Shown piece by piece: positions 1 to 7,479 of a stretch of DNA of 10,414 nucleotides (the stretch's first letter is position 1; every line of letters starts with the position of its first letter). The notes below the pieces were generated by a model, which worked only from the letters and a program-made list of their open reading frames with translations, had not been told where the DNA came from and ran no database searches. Made by a program: the position numbers and the translations under genes. Location: the NCBI GenBank assembly GCA_029785235.1, contig JAFMAA010000035.1, positions 1 to 10,414 on the forward strand, in the 5' to 3' direction. This DNA comes from Nitrososphaerota archaeon (GTDB taxonomy: Archaea > Thermoproteota > Nitrososphaeria > Nitrososphaerales > UBA183).

Positions 1-206
1 GACCGCCCGCGGAGGCGTTCCTCACCGAGCAGGTGCATGCCCGTCCAAACACGTGGAACTGGGATGTCCACCAACTGTTCGAGATGTGGCTCGAACATGG
101 TCAGGAGCGGATGGCGGCGGCCTTCCACGAGGCGGTGGAGCGAGGGTGGTACGGGGCGGAGATGGTGGAGTTGTGGCTGAAACGGAAGGTGGAGGGGATC
201 GCATGA
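1..206 (+). CDS. istA: IstA-like IS21-family transposase, C-terminal fragment
   Basis: The frame ending in TGA at 204-206 is open from position 3 and gives 67 residues, so the gene starts upstream of the window. The stop overlaps the ATG of the following istB-like gene as ATGA (203-206), the usual translational coupling of the istA/istB pair in IS21-family elements. The visible part is helical and charged, with no catalytic residue, because the DDE core of IstA lies further upstream. The assignment rests mainly on position and coupling to a clear IstB rather than on a motif. IstA is the strand-transferring transposase and IstB its ATPase partner. Another protein ahead of istB is possible but unlikely. 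Confidence 0.7.
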   Translation, partial: PPAEAFLTEQVHARPNTWNWDVHQLFEMWLEHGQERMAAAFHEAVERGWYGAEMVELWLKRKVEGIA

Positions 207-1156
207 CGACGGAACTGGACGGGATGCTTCGTCGACTGAACCTGCCGACGGTGCGGAGGCTGTGGAGCGAGCTCCAGGTGAGGGTCGAGCAGGAGAGCCT
301 GGGCTACGCGGCGTATCTCGAGACACTGATGGGCGAGGAGATCGCCCATCGGGGACAAACCCGGATCCGCCGAGTGACCCGAGCGGAGAGGTTCCCGTTC
401 CTGCGCACCGTCGAGGAGTTCGACTTCGCGTTCCAGTCGGGGCTGAGGAAGGAGTTGCTCGGCTCGTATCTCGGCCCGGAGTTCGTGAGCGAGGGTCGGA
501 GCTTGATTGCGTATGGCCCGTCTGGGACCGGAAAGACGCACGTGGCGGTGGCGATCGCGTACAAGGCGATCCAGAACGGGTCGGACGCGCGGTTCGTGAC
601 GGCATCGCATCTCCTCGACGAGCTGTCGTCGGCGAGTCGGGAGGGAGGGCTCCGGGAGGCGTTGAGCGCCTACACGCACCCGGGGGTGCTGGTGGTCGAC
701 GAGGTGGGGTATCTCTCGCTGGGTCCGGATGCGGCGAACGTGCTGTTCCAGGTAGTGAAGGACCGGTATCTTCATCGGCGGCCGATGGTGTTCACCACCA
801 ACAAGCCGATCGAGGCGTGGGGGAAGGTGTTGCACGACGGGGATCTGGCGGAGGCGATCCTGGACCGGGTGCTGGAGCGAGGAAGGGTCCTCCATTTCAA
901 GGGTCCATCCTTCCGGACCCGGCACCTCCCAACGAAGGAAGGTGCCATAATTTCGGGAAAAGAGGTGCCAGAATTTCAGGAACGCACACGCGCGCTTGGC
1001 ACATGCCAGAAATGGTTACTGCGCACTAGGTTGCGCACACATACTATTTCCCCGAAGGGCCCTTCTGTTTTGACTCACCTCCTACGGTTTCGCCATATCG
1101 ACGACGCCCAACTTTGCTGGTCGCTCAGTGCTCTTAACCCTCTGTTTTCGGTATAG
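203..1156 (+). CDS. istB: IS21-family transposition helper ATPase IstB, with an atypical C-terminal tail
   Basis: This is a AAA+ ATPase related to DnaC that helps IstA select and activate target DNA. The 317-aa product has Walker A GPSGTGKT at residues 105-112, Walker B with VLVVDEVGY at 162-170, a sensor TTN at 198-200, and the typical end of the family core, RTRHL, at about 238-242. ATG at 203 is chosen over the longer open frame from 53 because it overlaps the IstA stop, has GGAGG at 191-195 (7-nt spacing), and begins the conserved helical N-terminus. Family members usually end at about 240-260 residues. Here about 75 extra residues follow, encoded across the repeated terminal motifs at 941-982 and probably beyond the end of the element. 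The tail has no recognisable domain and looks like read-through into flanking DNA after loss of the normal stop. Confidence 0.93.
   Translation: MTTELDGMLRRLNLPTVRRLWSELQVRVEQESLGYAAYLETLMGEEIAHRGQTRIRRVTRAERFPFLRTVEEFDFAFQSGLRKELLGSYLGPEFVSEGRSLIAYGPSGTGKTHVAVAIAYKAIQNGSDARFVTASHLLDELSSASREGGLREALSAYTHPGVLVVDEVGYLSLGPDAANVLFQVVKDRYLHRRPMVFTTNKPIEAWGKVLHDGDLAEAILDRVLERGRVLHFKGPSFRTRHLPTKEGAIISGKEVPEFQERTRALGTCQKWLLRTRLRTHTISPKGPSVLTHLLRFRHIDDAQLCWSLSALNPLFSV
941..982. repeat. Paired 19-bp repeats, probable IS21 right-end transposase-binding sites
   Basis: Two direct copies, 941-959 (GGTGCCATAATTTCGGGAA) and 964-982 (GGTGCCAGAATTTCAGGAA), differ at two positions and start 23 bp apart. A degenerate third copy, TGCCAGAAAT, lies at 1004-1013. 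IS21-family ends carry several internal repeats that IstA binds, and these lie just after the IstB core, where the right end should be. The exact tip of the element is not certain. TGCGCA-type sequences at 1020-1038 are candidates, but the left end is outside the window, so it cannot be matched. Confidence 0.7.
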
Positions 1157-1159
1157 GGC

Positions 1160-1789
1160 TCACGGCGGCCCGCCGGACGTCGGCGGTGACGGAGTTCCCA
1201 GGAGCCCCTCCAGCTCCGTGAGTGCCGCGCCGACCTGTTTGACCGCGAGCTGGAGCAACTCGAGGAGGGGTTTGCCCTCGCCATAAGTGAGGAAGTACCG
1301 CCGGACGGTATCGGAGGACCCTCCCTTTGGGTCCTCGAAGGTCGCGACCAGTTCGTGCGTCATCGTGCCGTCGAGGTCGATGTGCTTGGAATGCTGCCAA
1401 AGTTCGTTCAGCACGCCAAGCGAGTCGAATCCCATGTGGCTGAAAGGTTGCATGCGTAGGAACGCCTCCCAGATGTCGCGCCGTCCTTCCTTCAGGCCGG
1501 GGAACCGCGACCCCATCACGCTCTCGAACGAATGGAGATCGTCGCAGAGGGGGAAGGTTGATTCACGCGTGCATCCGGGGAGACAGCGCTTCTGGACATC
1601 ATGTGCCGCGTATTCGAGGGCCATCCTGAGGCCGGCGACCGCGAAGAAGGCGTGAGGCAGGGCCCACCCTACGAACTTGTCCCTGTCAGGGGCACGCTCG
1701 CCGGCAACCCTCACCTGCGCCAGGGCGTAACGTTCTGACGCTGCCAGAATGAACCGGGCATGGAACATTCGGTTCGGAGAGCCCGTCAT
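1160..1789 (-). CDS. Hypothetical 209-aa protein with a DKHR-like motif (NELWQHSKH)
   Basis: I do not recognise a named family. The 209-aa product is mostly helical and probably soluble, with no signal peptide or membrane segment. Residues 113-136 carry an MQPF ... LGVLNELWQHSKH arrangement. This resembles the QPY/F ... L..L...DKHR pattern of a widespread group of uncharacterised bacterial and archaeal proteins, though here the D is S and the terminal R is absent. Three cysteines lie at about 69, 73 and 82. No RX4-6H HEPN nuclease motif is present. The ATG at 1789 is supported by a TATA-like octamer ending 21 nt upstream; there is no Shine-Dalgarno sequence, which suggests a leaderless mRNA. 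The C-terminus (residues 199-209) is rich in proline and glycine. The gene points the same way as the RM operon but is separated from it by about 340 bp, so it is probably its own unit. A role in defence is guilt by association only. Confidence 0.75.
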   Translation of the reverse strand: MTGSPNRMFHARFILAASERYALAQVRVAGERAPDRDKFVGWALPHAFFAVAGLRMALEYAAHDVQKRCLPGCTRESTFPLCDDLHSFESVMGSRFPGLKEGRRDIWEAFLRMQPFSHMGFDSLGVLNELWQHSKHIDLDGTMTHELVATFEDPKGGSSDTVRRYFLTYGEGKPLLELLQLAVKQVGAALTELEGLLGTPSPPTSGGPP

Positions 1790-1810
1790 TGCGGGTCCAG
1801 TACCCCGGCA

Positions 1811-1818
1811 GATTTATG
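1811..1818 (-). promoter_or_regulatory. TATA-like box for the 209-aa gene
   Basis: Read on the minus strand the octamer is CATAAATC, and exactly 21 nt separate it from the ATG at 1789. This places its centre near -25, where an archaeal TATA box sits for a leaderless transcript. No TANNNT element lies at -12 to -7, as a bacterial leaderless promoter would need. The same spacing occurs before the zinc-ribbon gene. Confidence 0.5.
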
Positions 1819-1853
1819 GGGTAGTCCAATTTTGACCGAATTGGTACTACCCC
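1818..1853. repeat. Strong imperfect inverted repeat next to the promoter
   Basis: The left arm GGGGTAGTCCAATT (1818-1831) pairs with the right arm AATTGGTACTACCCC (1839-1853), with a single bulged T at 1845 and a 7-nt loop TTGACCG, giving 14 base pairs. It abuts the upstream side of the TATA-like box of the 209-aa gene. It could be an operator for a dimeric regulator, a structured element, or an end or miniature remnant of a transposon. It has no T-tract on either side, so an intrinsic terminator is less likely. Confidence 0.7.
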
Positions 1854-2132
1854 TGAGGGTCCATGGGGCGCTATAATGCGGAGGTCTCCAGCCGCCCCCA
1901 GTCGGGGCCAGCCCGTCGCAAGGGCGATCTTGAGCCTCGACAGGAGCCGCCCGCCGTGCCAGTCTCTCAGCGTTCCCGCCCGTCGACGCGTCCGCTTGGC
2001 CCTGTTGACCGAATCCCAACTCAGCCACAGCCGTTGTGCCTCGGCGCGGCCCATCGCGAGGAGGCGGCGTTTTCAGTCGATGAAGGCGGCAGGGTAGGCG
2101 GAAGCCGCCTTGCCGAGCTTGAGGCCGTTAGG
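1854..2132. other. Intergenic stretch without a supported gene
   Basis: This stretch lies between the inverted repeat and the stop of the GIY-YIG gene. Several open frames cross it on both strands, as expected for GC-rich DNA, but none has a recognisable domain, a ribosome binding site and a convincing start together. The frame of the GIY-YIG gene stays open for 19 codons beyond its TGA (2132-2076) before a second TGA at 2073-2075. A minus-strand frame starting at 2054 could be an eroded gene but cannot be identified. Confidence 0.5.
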
Positions 2133-3068
2133 TCATGTTCCTTCCGCCTCTACCTCGTTCAGCGTCCTGTCGGATTCATCTCGCCACTCTGTTCTACCTG
2201 ATGTGACGTTGCCCAGAAGCAACGTCGATGCAGCTGAAGGGGAGTCAAACGTGAAGTCGCGTGCAAACCGCAGTCCATCGCCCGTCGAAACCAGCACCTT
2301 TTGATTCAGCAGATCGCTTCGCTTCCGCGTCACGCCCTCCTCCTCGGCTGAAGGTGCGACGGTCGTCTTCAAAGGTGACCCCTTGAAGACGACAAAGCCA
2401 GACGGCGTGTTTGTGCCCTTAGCCTCCGGAAGGCGCTGTAAGTGATACGTTACATTCCGCGCTGCCAACGACCCTACCGGCGCTAACCCGAACTCAGTTC
2501 GAGTAGCCGCGTCGGGGGCGGGCGTGATGGCGGTTGGGTTCTGTGGGACTTCGAAAGCGTTGATTCCAAGAATGGGACAGTAGAGGACTATATCGCGAAG
2601 GAAGTGGGTGGCCGTGTCGCGGTCCTCTGCATCAAGCGTCGGCTCCTGTGGATCGTTCCGATTGACAAGTTCGGCGCGACCCGCGCCGCGAGCAAGACTA
2701 ACGAGTCGAGATTCGAGGAACTGAGCATAGACGTTGTTCATGGTCTTGTCTCGGCTCGTGAAGAGAGCGACCCAAGTCCAGTCCTTTGATGGGTCCTTAT
2801 GGTGGGTGTCGATTCGGTCCTTTGCCACGTCGGCTTGCCCAACATAGACTCTTTCTGCAAAGCCTCCTGTGTCGGGTGGCGGATAGACTAAGACGTAGGC
2901 ACCTGCTCGTTGGAAGTCTTCCAGGTCTCGACTCATTGCCTCGTATTCCGACCTCGGAACCGCGATTCCCTTGGTGTTGGAATGCGTTGCCGAAAGAACA
3001 CGCGACCCTCGTGGCTCGCCCCTAAGCAGGTGTACCTTGATTACTGTCCCAATGCGGTCTGTTTGCAT
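2133..3068 (-). CDS. GIY-YIG nuclease-like protein with a DUF4357-like C-terminal domain
   Basis: The 311-aa product has a GIY-YIG-type fold at residues 55-175. GAYVLVY (56-62) and VYVGQAD (74-80) correspond to the GIY and YIG strands, R85 and H89/H90 to the catalytic helix, LFTSRDK at 102-108, and E119 in FLESR to the metal-binding glutamate. Residues 221-305, with GFVVFKGS (224-231), KRSDLL (249-254) and LLLGNVTSGRTEW (283-295), match the pattern of DUF4357, a small domain often found with this GIY-YIG subgroup. The GIY-YIG fold cleaves one DNA strand with a divalent metal; the biological target here is unknown. The gene lies 26 nt after hsdR in the same direction. Its start has a good Shine-Dalgarno sequence, GAGGAGAGG at 3077-3085, so it is the likely last gene of the RM operon. 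It may be a second nuclease, a repair enzyme or a regulator of restriction. Confidence 0.85.
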   Translation of the reverse strand: MQTDRIGTVIKVHLLRGEPRGSRVLSATHSNTKGIAVPRSEYEAMSRDLEDFQRAGAYVLVYPPPDTGGFAERVYVGQADVAKDRIDTHHKDPSKDWTWVALFTSRDKTMNNVYAQFLESRLVSLARGAGRAELVNRNDPQEPTLDAEDRDTATHFLRDIVLYCPILGINAFEVPQNPTAITPAPDAATRTEFGLAPVGSLAARNVTYHLQRLPEAKGTNTPSGFVVFKGSPLKTTVAPSAEEEGVTRKRSDLLNQKVLVSTGDGLRFARDFTFDSPSAASTLLLGNVTSGRTEWRDESDRTLNEVEAEGT

Positions 3069-3076
3069 GTTTTCTA

Positions 3077-3085
3077 CCTCTCCTC
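3077..3085 (-). promoter_or_regulatory. Ribosome binding site of the GIY-YIG gene
   Basis: GAGGAGAGG on the minus strand, 8 nt before the ATG at 3068, fixes the start. It lies in the 26-nt gap after the hsdR stop, which supports translation from a polycistronic mRNA. Confidence 0.7.
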
Positions 3086-3094
3086 AACTACTGA

Positions 3095-6000
3095 TCAACC
3101 CCACCCCGCGCAGAGCAATTCCGCCTGCTGAAGCACCGTTTGCGTCGCCGCCTCTTGTCCGCTCGGGGGGTATCCCCGCTCCTTGAGAATCCGCTTGACG
3201 TAGAGCCGCAGCTTTGCGCGAACGGTCTCCTTGACAGTCCAGTCGATGCTGACGTTCTTCCGAACCGTCTCGACAAGCTGCTTCGCAATCTCTCGAAGGG
3301 AAACGTCTCCCAGAACGCCGAGCGCTGTCTCATCAGCAGCGACAAGCGCATCGTAGAACGCCTCCTCCTCTTGAGTCAGCCCGAGCATGGCTCCTCGGTC
3401 TCGGGCGTCCTTCATGGACTTTGCGAGATCGATGAGCGATGAAATGACCTGAGCCGCGTCAATAGAACGGTTCTGGTACTTGCGGATGGTCGCTTCGAGC
3501 ATCTCCGAGAACTGGCGGCCGAGGACAAGGTTCCGCTTCGTCCATGCTCTCGTTTCGTCGTTGAGCAATTTCCGAAGAACTTCAAGGGCGAGGTTACGAT
3601 ACGGCAGCCGCCGCACCTCGTCCAAGAACTCGTCCGAGAAGATCGAGAGTTCGGGCTTCTTCAGTCCCGCCGCCGAAAAGATATCGACCACTTCGTCCGA
3701 GACGACCGCCTTGGAGACGATCTGACGGACGGCGCTGTCGAGTTCTTCAGGGGTCTTCCGCCCGTCGACAGTCGCCTTGGCGAGAGCAGATCGGACGGCT
3801 TGGAAGAAGCCGATTTCGTCAGCAATCGCCGCCGCTCGCGGGTCAGGGACCGAGAGCGCGTGGGATTTCGAGAGGTCGGTGACCGCCTTGAGGTAGCGCT
3901 TCTCGCCGTCGTCCAGTCCGAGGATGTGCTGCATAGCCCTCGGGATGGTCTTCAGTCGCTCGTCAGGGGTTCCCGCAAAGTAGGGCTGCGAGTTGAAACC
4001 GTGGAACATGTCCCGCACGATCTCGTAGTGCTTTTGCATCAGGCGGACTGCCTCTTCGACGGGCACCCCCGCCCTCTTCGAGTCCTCGGAGGAGTAGTCG
4101 GCAAGTGCGCGGCGCAACTCGTCTGCGATGCCCAAGTAATCGACGATGAGGCCCCCTGGCTTGTCCTTGAACGTGCGATTGACGCGGGCGATTGTCTGCA
4201 TCATCCCGTGCCCTCGCATTGGCTTATCGATGTACATCGTGTGCAATGACGGTGCGTCGAACCCCGTCAGCCACATGTCGCGAACAATGACGAGCTTGAA
4301 CAGGTCCTTTGGGTCACGGAACCGCTTCGCGAGCCCCTCCCGCTTCGGCTTGTTCCGAATGTGCGGTTGCCACTCGGGGCCATCCGAGGCCGAACCAGTC
4401 ATTACGACCTTCAGCGAACCTCTCAGATCGTCCGTATCTACCCACGATGGACGGAGCCTCGCGATCTCGTTGAACAGGCCAACGCAAATACGACGGCTCA
4501 TGCAGACGACCATCCCCTTGCCTTCGAGGGTTTCGAGCCGCTTCTCGAAGTGGGCAACGAGGTCCTTCGCGAGTAGGGCCAGGCGCTCGGGGGTCCCTAC
4601 CATCGCCTCAAGCTGGGCCCACTTCCGCTTCAGGCCCTCCTTGGTCGCTTCCTCCTCGCCCTCAGTGACTTCCTCGAAATCGGGGTCGATGTGGGGGACC
4701 TCAGCCTTCTTCAGTTCGAGTTTGGCGAGCCGCCCTTCGTAGTAGATCGTGACCGTCGCGCCATCCTCGACGGCGCGGTGGATGTCGTAGGTGTCGATGT
4801 AGTCGCCGAAGACCGCCCGCGTGTTCCTATCGGCCTTTTCGATAGGGGTGCCCGTGAACCCAAGGAACGAGGCGTTGGGGAGCGCCTCGCGGACTTTACG
4901 GGCGAACCCATCGATGAAGTCGTATTGGCTACGATGGGCTTCGTCAGCGATGAACAGGATGTTCCGTCGCTTGGAAAGCAGCGGAAACCTCTCCCCCTTC
5001 TTCTCGGGGCGGAACTTCTGGATGGTCGTGAAGACGATACCGCCCGAGGCGACCTTCAGCAGCTCTTGGAGATGCTCGACCGACTCCGCTTGAACGGGAG
5101 TTTGCCGCAGGAGCGATTGACAGATGGAGAACTTCCCGAACAGTTGCCCGTCGAGATCGTTACGGTCCGTCAGGACAACCAGCGTAGGGTTCGCGAGGGC
5201 AGGATGTCGCGCGATCTTCGCGGCGTAGAACGTCATGGTGAGGCTCTTCCCAGAGCCCTGGGTGTGCCAAACAACCCCTACGCGCTTGTCGCCCTTCTCC
5301 GAGGCAGCCTTGACGGTCGCTTCTACTGCCCGGTTGACAGCGTGGAACTGGTGGTAGGCAGCGACCTTCTTCGAGATCGCTCCTCCGTCGTCCTCGAAGA
5401 CGATGAAGTTCCGAAGTAGGTCAAGAAGCCGACCCTTCTCGAAGACCCCCCGAACCAGGGTTTCAAGTTCGAGACTACCCTTTGGCGCTATCTCCTTTCC
5501 ATCGACCGTCCTCCAAGGCATGAACCGCTCACGGTTCGAAGTGAGACAGCCCAAGCGAGCCTCGGTCCCGTCCGAAATAACGAGAAGCTCGTTCGAGCGG
5601 AAGATGGCGGGAATCTCGGCCTGATAGGTCTGTAACTGCTGGTAGGCGGTCCAAATGGTCGCCTCCTCGTCGGCAGGGTTCTTCAGTTCGAAGAGCGCGA
5701 CAGGCAAGCCATTGAGGAAGACACCCAAATCTGGTCTGCGACTGTGCCCGTTCTTGATAACGGCGAACTGGTTAACGACTAGCCAATCGTTGTTTTCTGG
5801 ATGGTCGAAGCCGACGAGCCACGCCTTGTCCCCCTTGATTCTCCCATCCTTGCCGCGACTCTCAACATCGACCCCGTTCGCGAAGAGGTCGTGGAAGCGG
5901 CGGTTCGACTGGATGAGGCTTGGAGTGTCGGAACGAAGCACTTTGCGAAGAGCATCCTCCCGCGCTTCGGGTGTGAGGTGCGGATTGAGTCGGTCGATTG

Positions 6001-6175
6001 CGGCCCTCAGCCGTCCAATGAGGACCGCGTCGTTCCAGTTCTCGCGTTCCTTCTCCTTTCCATCAGGGGCGATATCGGGGCCGAACTTCGTCTCGTAGCC
6101 CAGGTCGCGGAAGTAGCCGAGAGCGGCCTCCTCGACGACGCTCTCATGGAAGGTCAGCAACGGTCGTTGAATCAT
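3095..6175 (-). CDS. hsdR: Type I restriction enzyme R subunit HsdR
   Basis: HsdR is the motor and nuclease subunit of a Type I RM complex; it translocates DNA using ATP and cuts at distant sites when the recognition site is unmethylated. The 1026-aa protein has the full domain order. A PD-(D/E)XK nuclease comes first: RPD with D149, FELK with E163 and K165, and QxxxY at 180-184. The SF2 motor follows, with Walker A TQGSGKS (305-311), DEAH (411-414), TGTP (441-444), motif V LTGFDAP (636-642) and motif [12 protein letters not shown] (660-669). A helical C-terminal region, probably for binding the methylase core, ends the protein. All key catalytic residues are present, so the enzyme looks intact. 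The start codon overlaps the hsdS stop as ATGA (6172-6175), giving translational coupling. The length is normal for the family. Confidence 0.97.
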   Translation of the reverse strand: MIQRPLLTFHESVVEEAALGYFRDLGYETKFGPDIAPDGKEKERENWNDAVLIGRLRAAIDRLNPHLTPEAREDALRKVLRSDTPSLIQSNRRFHDLFANGVDVESRGKDGRIKGDKAWLVGFDHPENNDWLVVNQFAVIKNGHSRRPDLGVFLNGLPVALFELKNPADEEATIWTAYQQLQTYQAEIPAIFRSNELLVISDGTEARLGCLTSNRERFMPWRTVDGKEIAPKGSLELETLVRGVFEKGRLLDLLRNFIVFEDDGGAISKKVAAYHQFHAVNRAVEATVKAASEKGDKRVGVVWHTQGSGKSLTMTFYAAKIARHPALANPTLVVLTDRNDLDGQLFGKFSICQSLLRQTPVQAESVEHLQELLKVASGGIVFTTIQKFRPEKKGERFPLLSKRRNILFIADEAHRSQYDFIDGFARKVREALPNASFLGFTGTPIEKADRNTRAVFGDYIDTYDIHRAVEDGATVTIYYEGRLAKLELKKAEVPHIDPDFEEVTEGEEEATKEGLKRKWAQLEAMVGTPERLALLAKDLVAHFEKRLETLEGKGMVVCMSRRICVGLFNEIARLRPSWVDTDDLRGSLKVVMTGSASDGPEWQPHIRNKPKREGLAKRFRDPKDLFKLVIVRDMWLTGFDAPSLHTMYIDKPMRGHGMMQTIARVNRTFKDKPGGLIVDYLGIADELRRALADYSSEDSKRAGVPVEEAVRLMQKHYEIVRDMFHGFNSQPYFAGTPDERLKTIPRAMQHILGLDDGEKRYLKAVTDLSKSHALSVPDPRAAAIADEIGFFQAVRSALAKATVDGRKTPEELDSAVRQIVSKAVVSDEVVDIFSAAGLKKPELSIFSDEFLDEVRRLPYRNLALEVLRKLLNDETRAWTKRNLVLGRQFSEMLEATIRKYQNRSIDAAQVISSLIDLAKSMKDARDRGAMLGLTQEEEAFYDALVAADETALGVLGDVSLREIAKQLVETVRKNVSIDWTVKETVRAKLRLYVKRILKERGYPPSGQEAATQTVLQQAELLCAGWG

Positions 6176-7479
6176 GAATCGACCTTGACGCGAATCTCTC
6201 CCGATAGGAGCTTGGGAAGCAGGGTGTCGCGAGTAGCCGCCAGACTGGAACTCTCGGCTACATTGGAGATGACACGCGCTTGAATTGGGGAGAGCAAACT
6301 CTCGAATCGTGATAGGACTTGAGCCGAGGGAGCGAGTATTGGGAACTCGCGCAGCGTGCTTAACAGTAGTTGCGGGAAGGTCGTCCCGTTAGCTGCATCT
6401 CGAAACGCCCCGACACTCGTCTTGACCCAATGGAACAAGTAAGATTGGCCCAATTGGCTCTGCGGCTGAAGTGCGACGACCCTCGTGCCTAGGACAGTCT
6501 GAACCGTAGTGATGGCAACGTAACCAATCGGAGCTCCAGTCGAAAGCAGGATGCTCCGCGGCGGAACGACCCTGGACCCGAGGTATTCGAGGCCCTTCTG
6601 GCTCACCTTTCGGTCGGTTCCAATCAGGACGTAGTCCTGCGTCTGCGAGAGGTCTTTGACGGTCACCCAATGGTGTTCAGGGGGGTCCCAGTATCCACTG
6701 ACCTCGGTGTTTGGCGTGCTCCCCTGTAAAATCTCCGCGACATCGGCCAATTGTTGGACGAACCACCCCTTCGGAATCTTCCCGATCTCCGACTCCTCGA
6801 GTTCGCTCGGCCAGAGGTCCCACATGTCGGCGGGCATCCCAGGCAGGCTCTCGCCCTTCTTCCAGCGTCCCTCCATCTTCGCTCGGACGGGGCCGAAATC
6901 GACGAACCAGAACTTGAACAGGGCCCGACAAATTTCTTCGAGCGTCTGGTTCATTCGGCGGTTGAACTCGATCTTGTCGTCGAGCGAGCCGAGGACATGG
7001 GCGATGGCTCGCTGCTCGGAGAGGGGAGGGATGCTGAAGCGAAGCCGCTTGAGCGTTGAACCTGAGAGCTCCCCGAAAGTTGTACCTGACGCGAAGGACT
7101 TCAAACGATCCGTGTTTTGCTTGAGCAGGTAGAACACATACTCGGGCTCGAAGCCCGACTTTACGACAAGATTCCTGAATCCTTGGTTCGTAGTAAGTGC
7201 ATTGGCCGCGATAGCGACATAGCCAATCGGGGCCCGAGTGGATAGGAGAACCGTACCTTTCGGAAGTATCTGAAGTCGCGCGGCTCCAACCCCTTCGCGA
7301 GTTATGTTCCGCTCTCCGCGAGAGATGTATCTTCCCTGAAAGTTCGAGAGGTCCTTTGGAGTTATCCACGGAACATCACCACCGAAGTGGCTAGATATTG
7401 ATGTAGAGGGAGTTGTCCCTCCGATTACCTCCGCGAACTCAGAAACGCTGAGCTCGCGCCAATCGTCATTCGAGGCCAA
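6172..7479 (-). CDS. hsdS: Type I restriction-modification specificity subunit HsdS
   Basis: HsdS recognises the bipartite DNA target for both methylation and restriction. The 435-aa protein has two target recognition domains (TRDs), at about 5-150 and 238-380. Each is followed by a conserved helical spacer, [20 protein letters not shown] (151-170) plus [12 protein letters not shown] (186-197), and near the C-terminus [14 protein letters not shown] (416-429). EIGKIPKGW (231-239) opens the second half. The two TRDs are clearly alike: TPSTS...WITPKDLS versus TPNTE...WVTVKDLS, and [13 protein letters not shown] versus [13 protein letters not shown]. The start is TTG at 7479: an in-frame TGA lies just upstream and no later start preserves TRD1. 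It overlaps hsdM by 14 nt, with GAGGG close by. The exact DNA site cannot be read from sequence. No inverted-repeat switch or second hsdS is present. Confidence 0.96.
   Translation of the reverse strand: MASNDDWRELSVSEFAEVIGGTTPSTSISSHFGGDVPWITPKDLSNFQGRYISRGERNITREGVGAARLQILPKGTVLLSTRAPIGYVAIAANALTTNQGFRNLVVKSGFEPEYVFYLLKQNTDRLKSFASGTTFGELSGSTLKRLRFSIPPLSEQRAIAHVLGSLDDKIEFNRRMNQTLEEICRALFKFWFVDFGPVRAKMEGRWKKGESLPGMPADMWDLWPSELEESEIGKIPKGWFVQQLADVAEILQGSTPNTEVSGYWDPPEHHWVTVKDLSQTQDYVLIGTDRKVSQKGLEYLGSRVVPPRSILLSTGAPIGYVAITTVQTVLGTRVVALQPQSQLGQSYLFHWVKTSVGAFRDAANGTTFPQLLLSTLREFPILAPSAQVLSRFESLLSPIQARVISNVAESSSLAATRDTLLPKLLSGEIRVKVDS

Noticed and set aside
101..925. 274-codon open frame on the minus strand opposite istB
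   Set aside because: It mirrors a clear IstB on the other strand, has low-complexity arginine/proline-rich composition and no domain; it is a GC-rich shadow frame.
1054..1072. Palindrome GAAGGGCCCTTC followed by TGTTTTG as a terminator
   Set aside because: A hairpin would have only a 4-bp stem with a GGCC loop, too weak to call an intrinsic terminator.
1686..2054. 122-codon minus-strand frame across the inverted repeat
   Set aside because: No domain or ribosome site; it overlaps the promoter and start of the 209-aa gene in another frame. An eroded gene is possible but cannot be supported.
4691..5419. 242-codon plus-strand open frame inside hsdR
   Set aside because: It lies antisense to the helicase core of HsdR, which has all its motifs. 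No ribosome site or domain supports it.
6172..7479. Phase-variable (shufflable) hsdS locus
   Set aside because: Only one hsdS is present, with no recombinase gene, partial hsdS copy or inverted repeats in the window.
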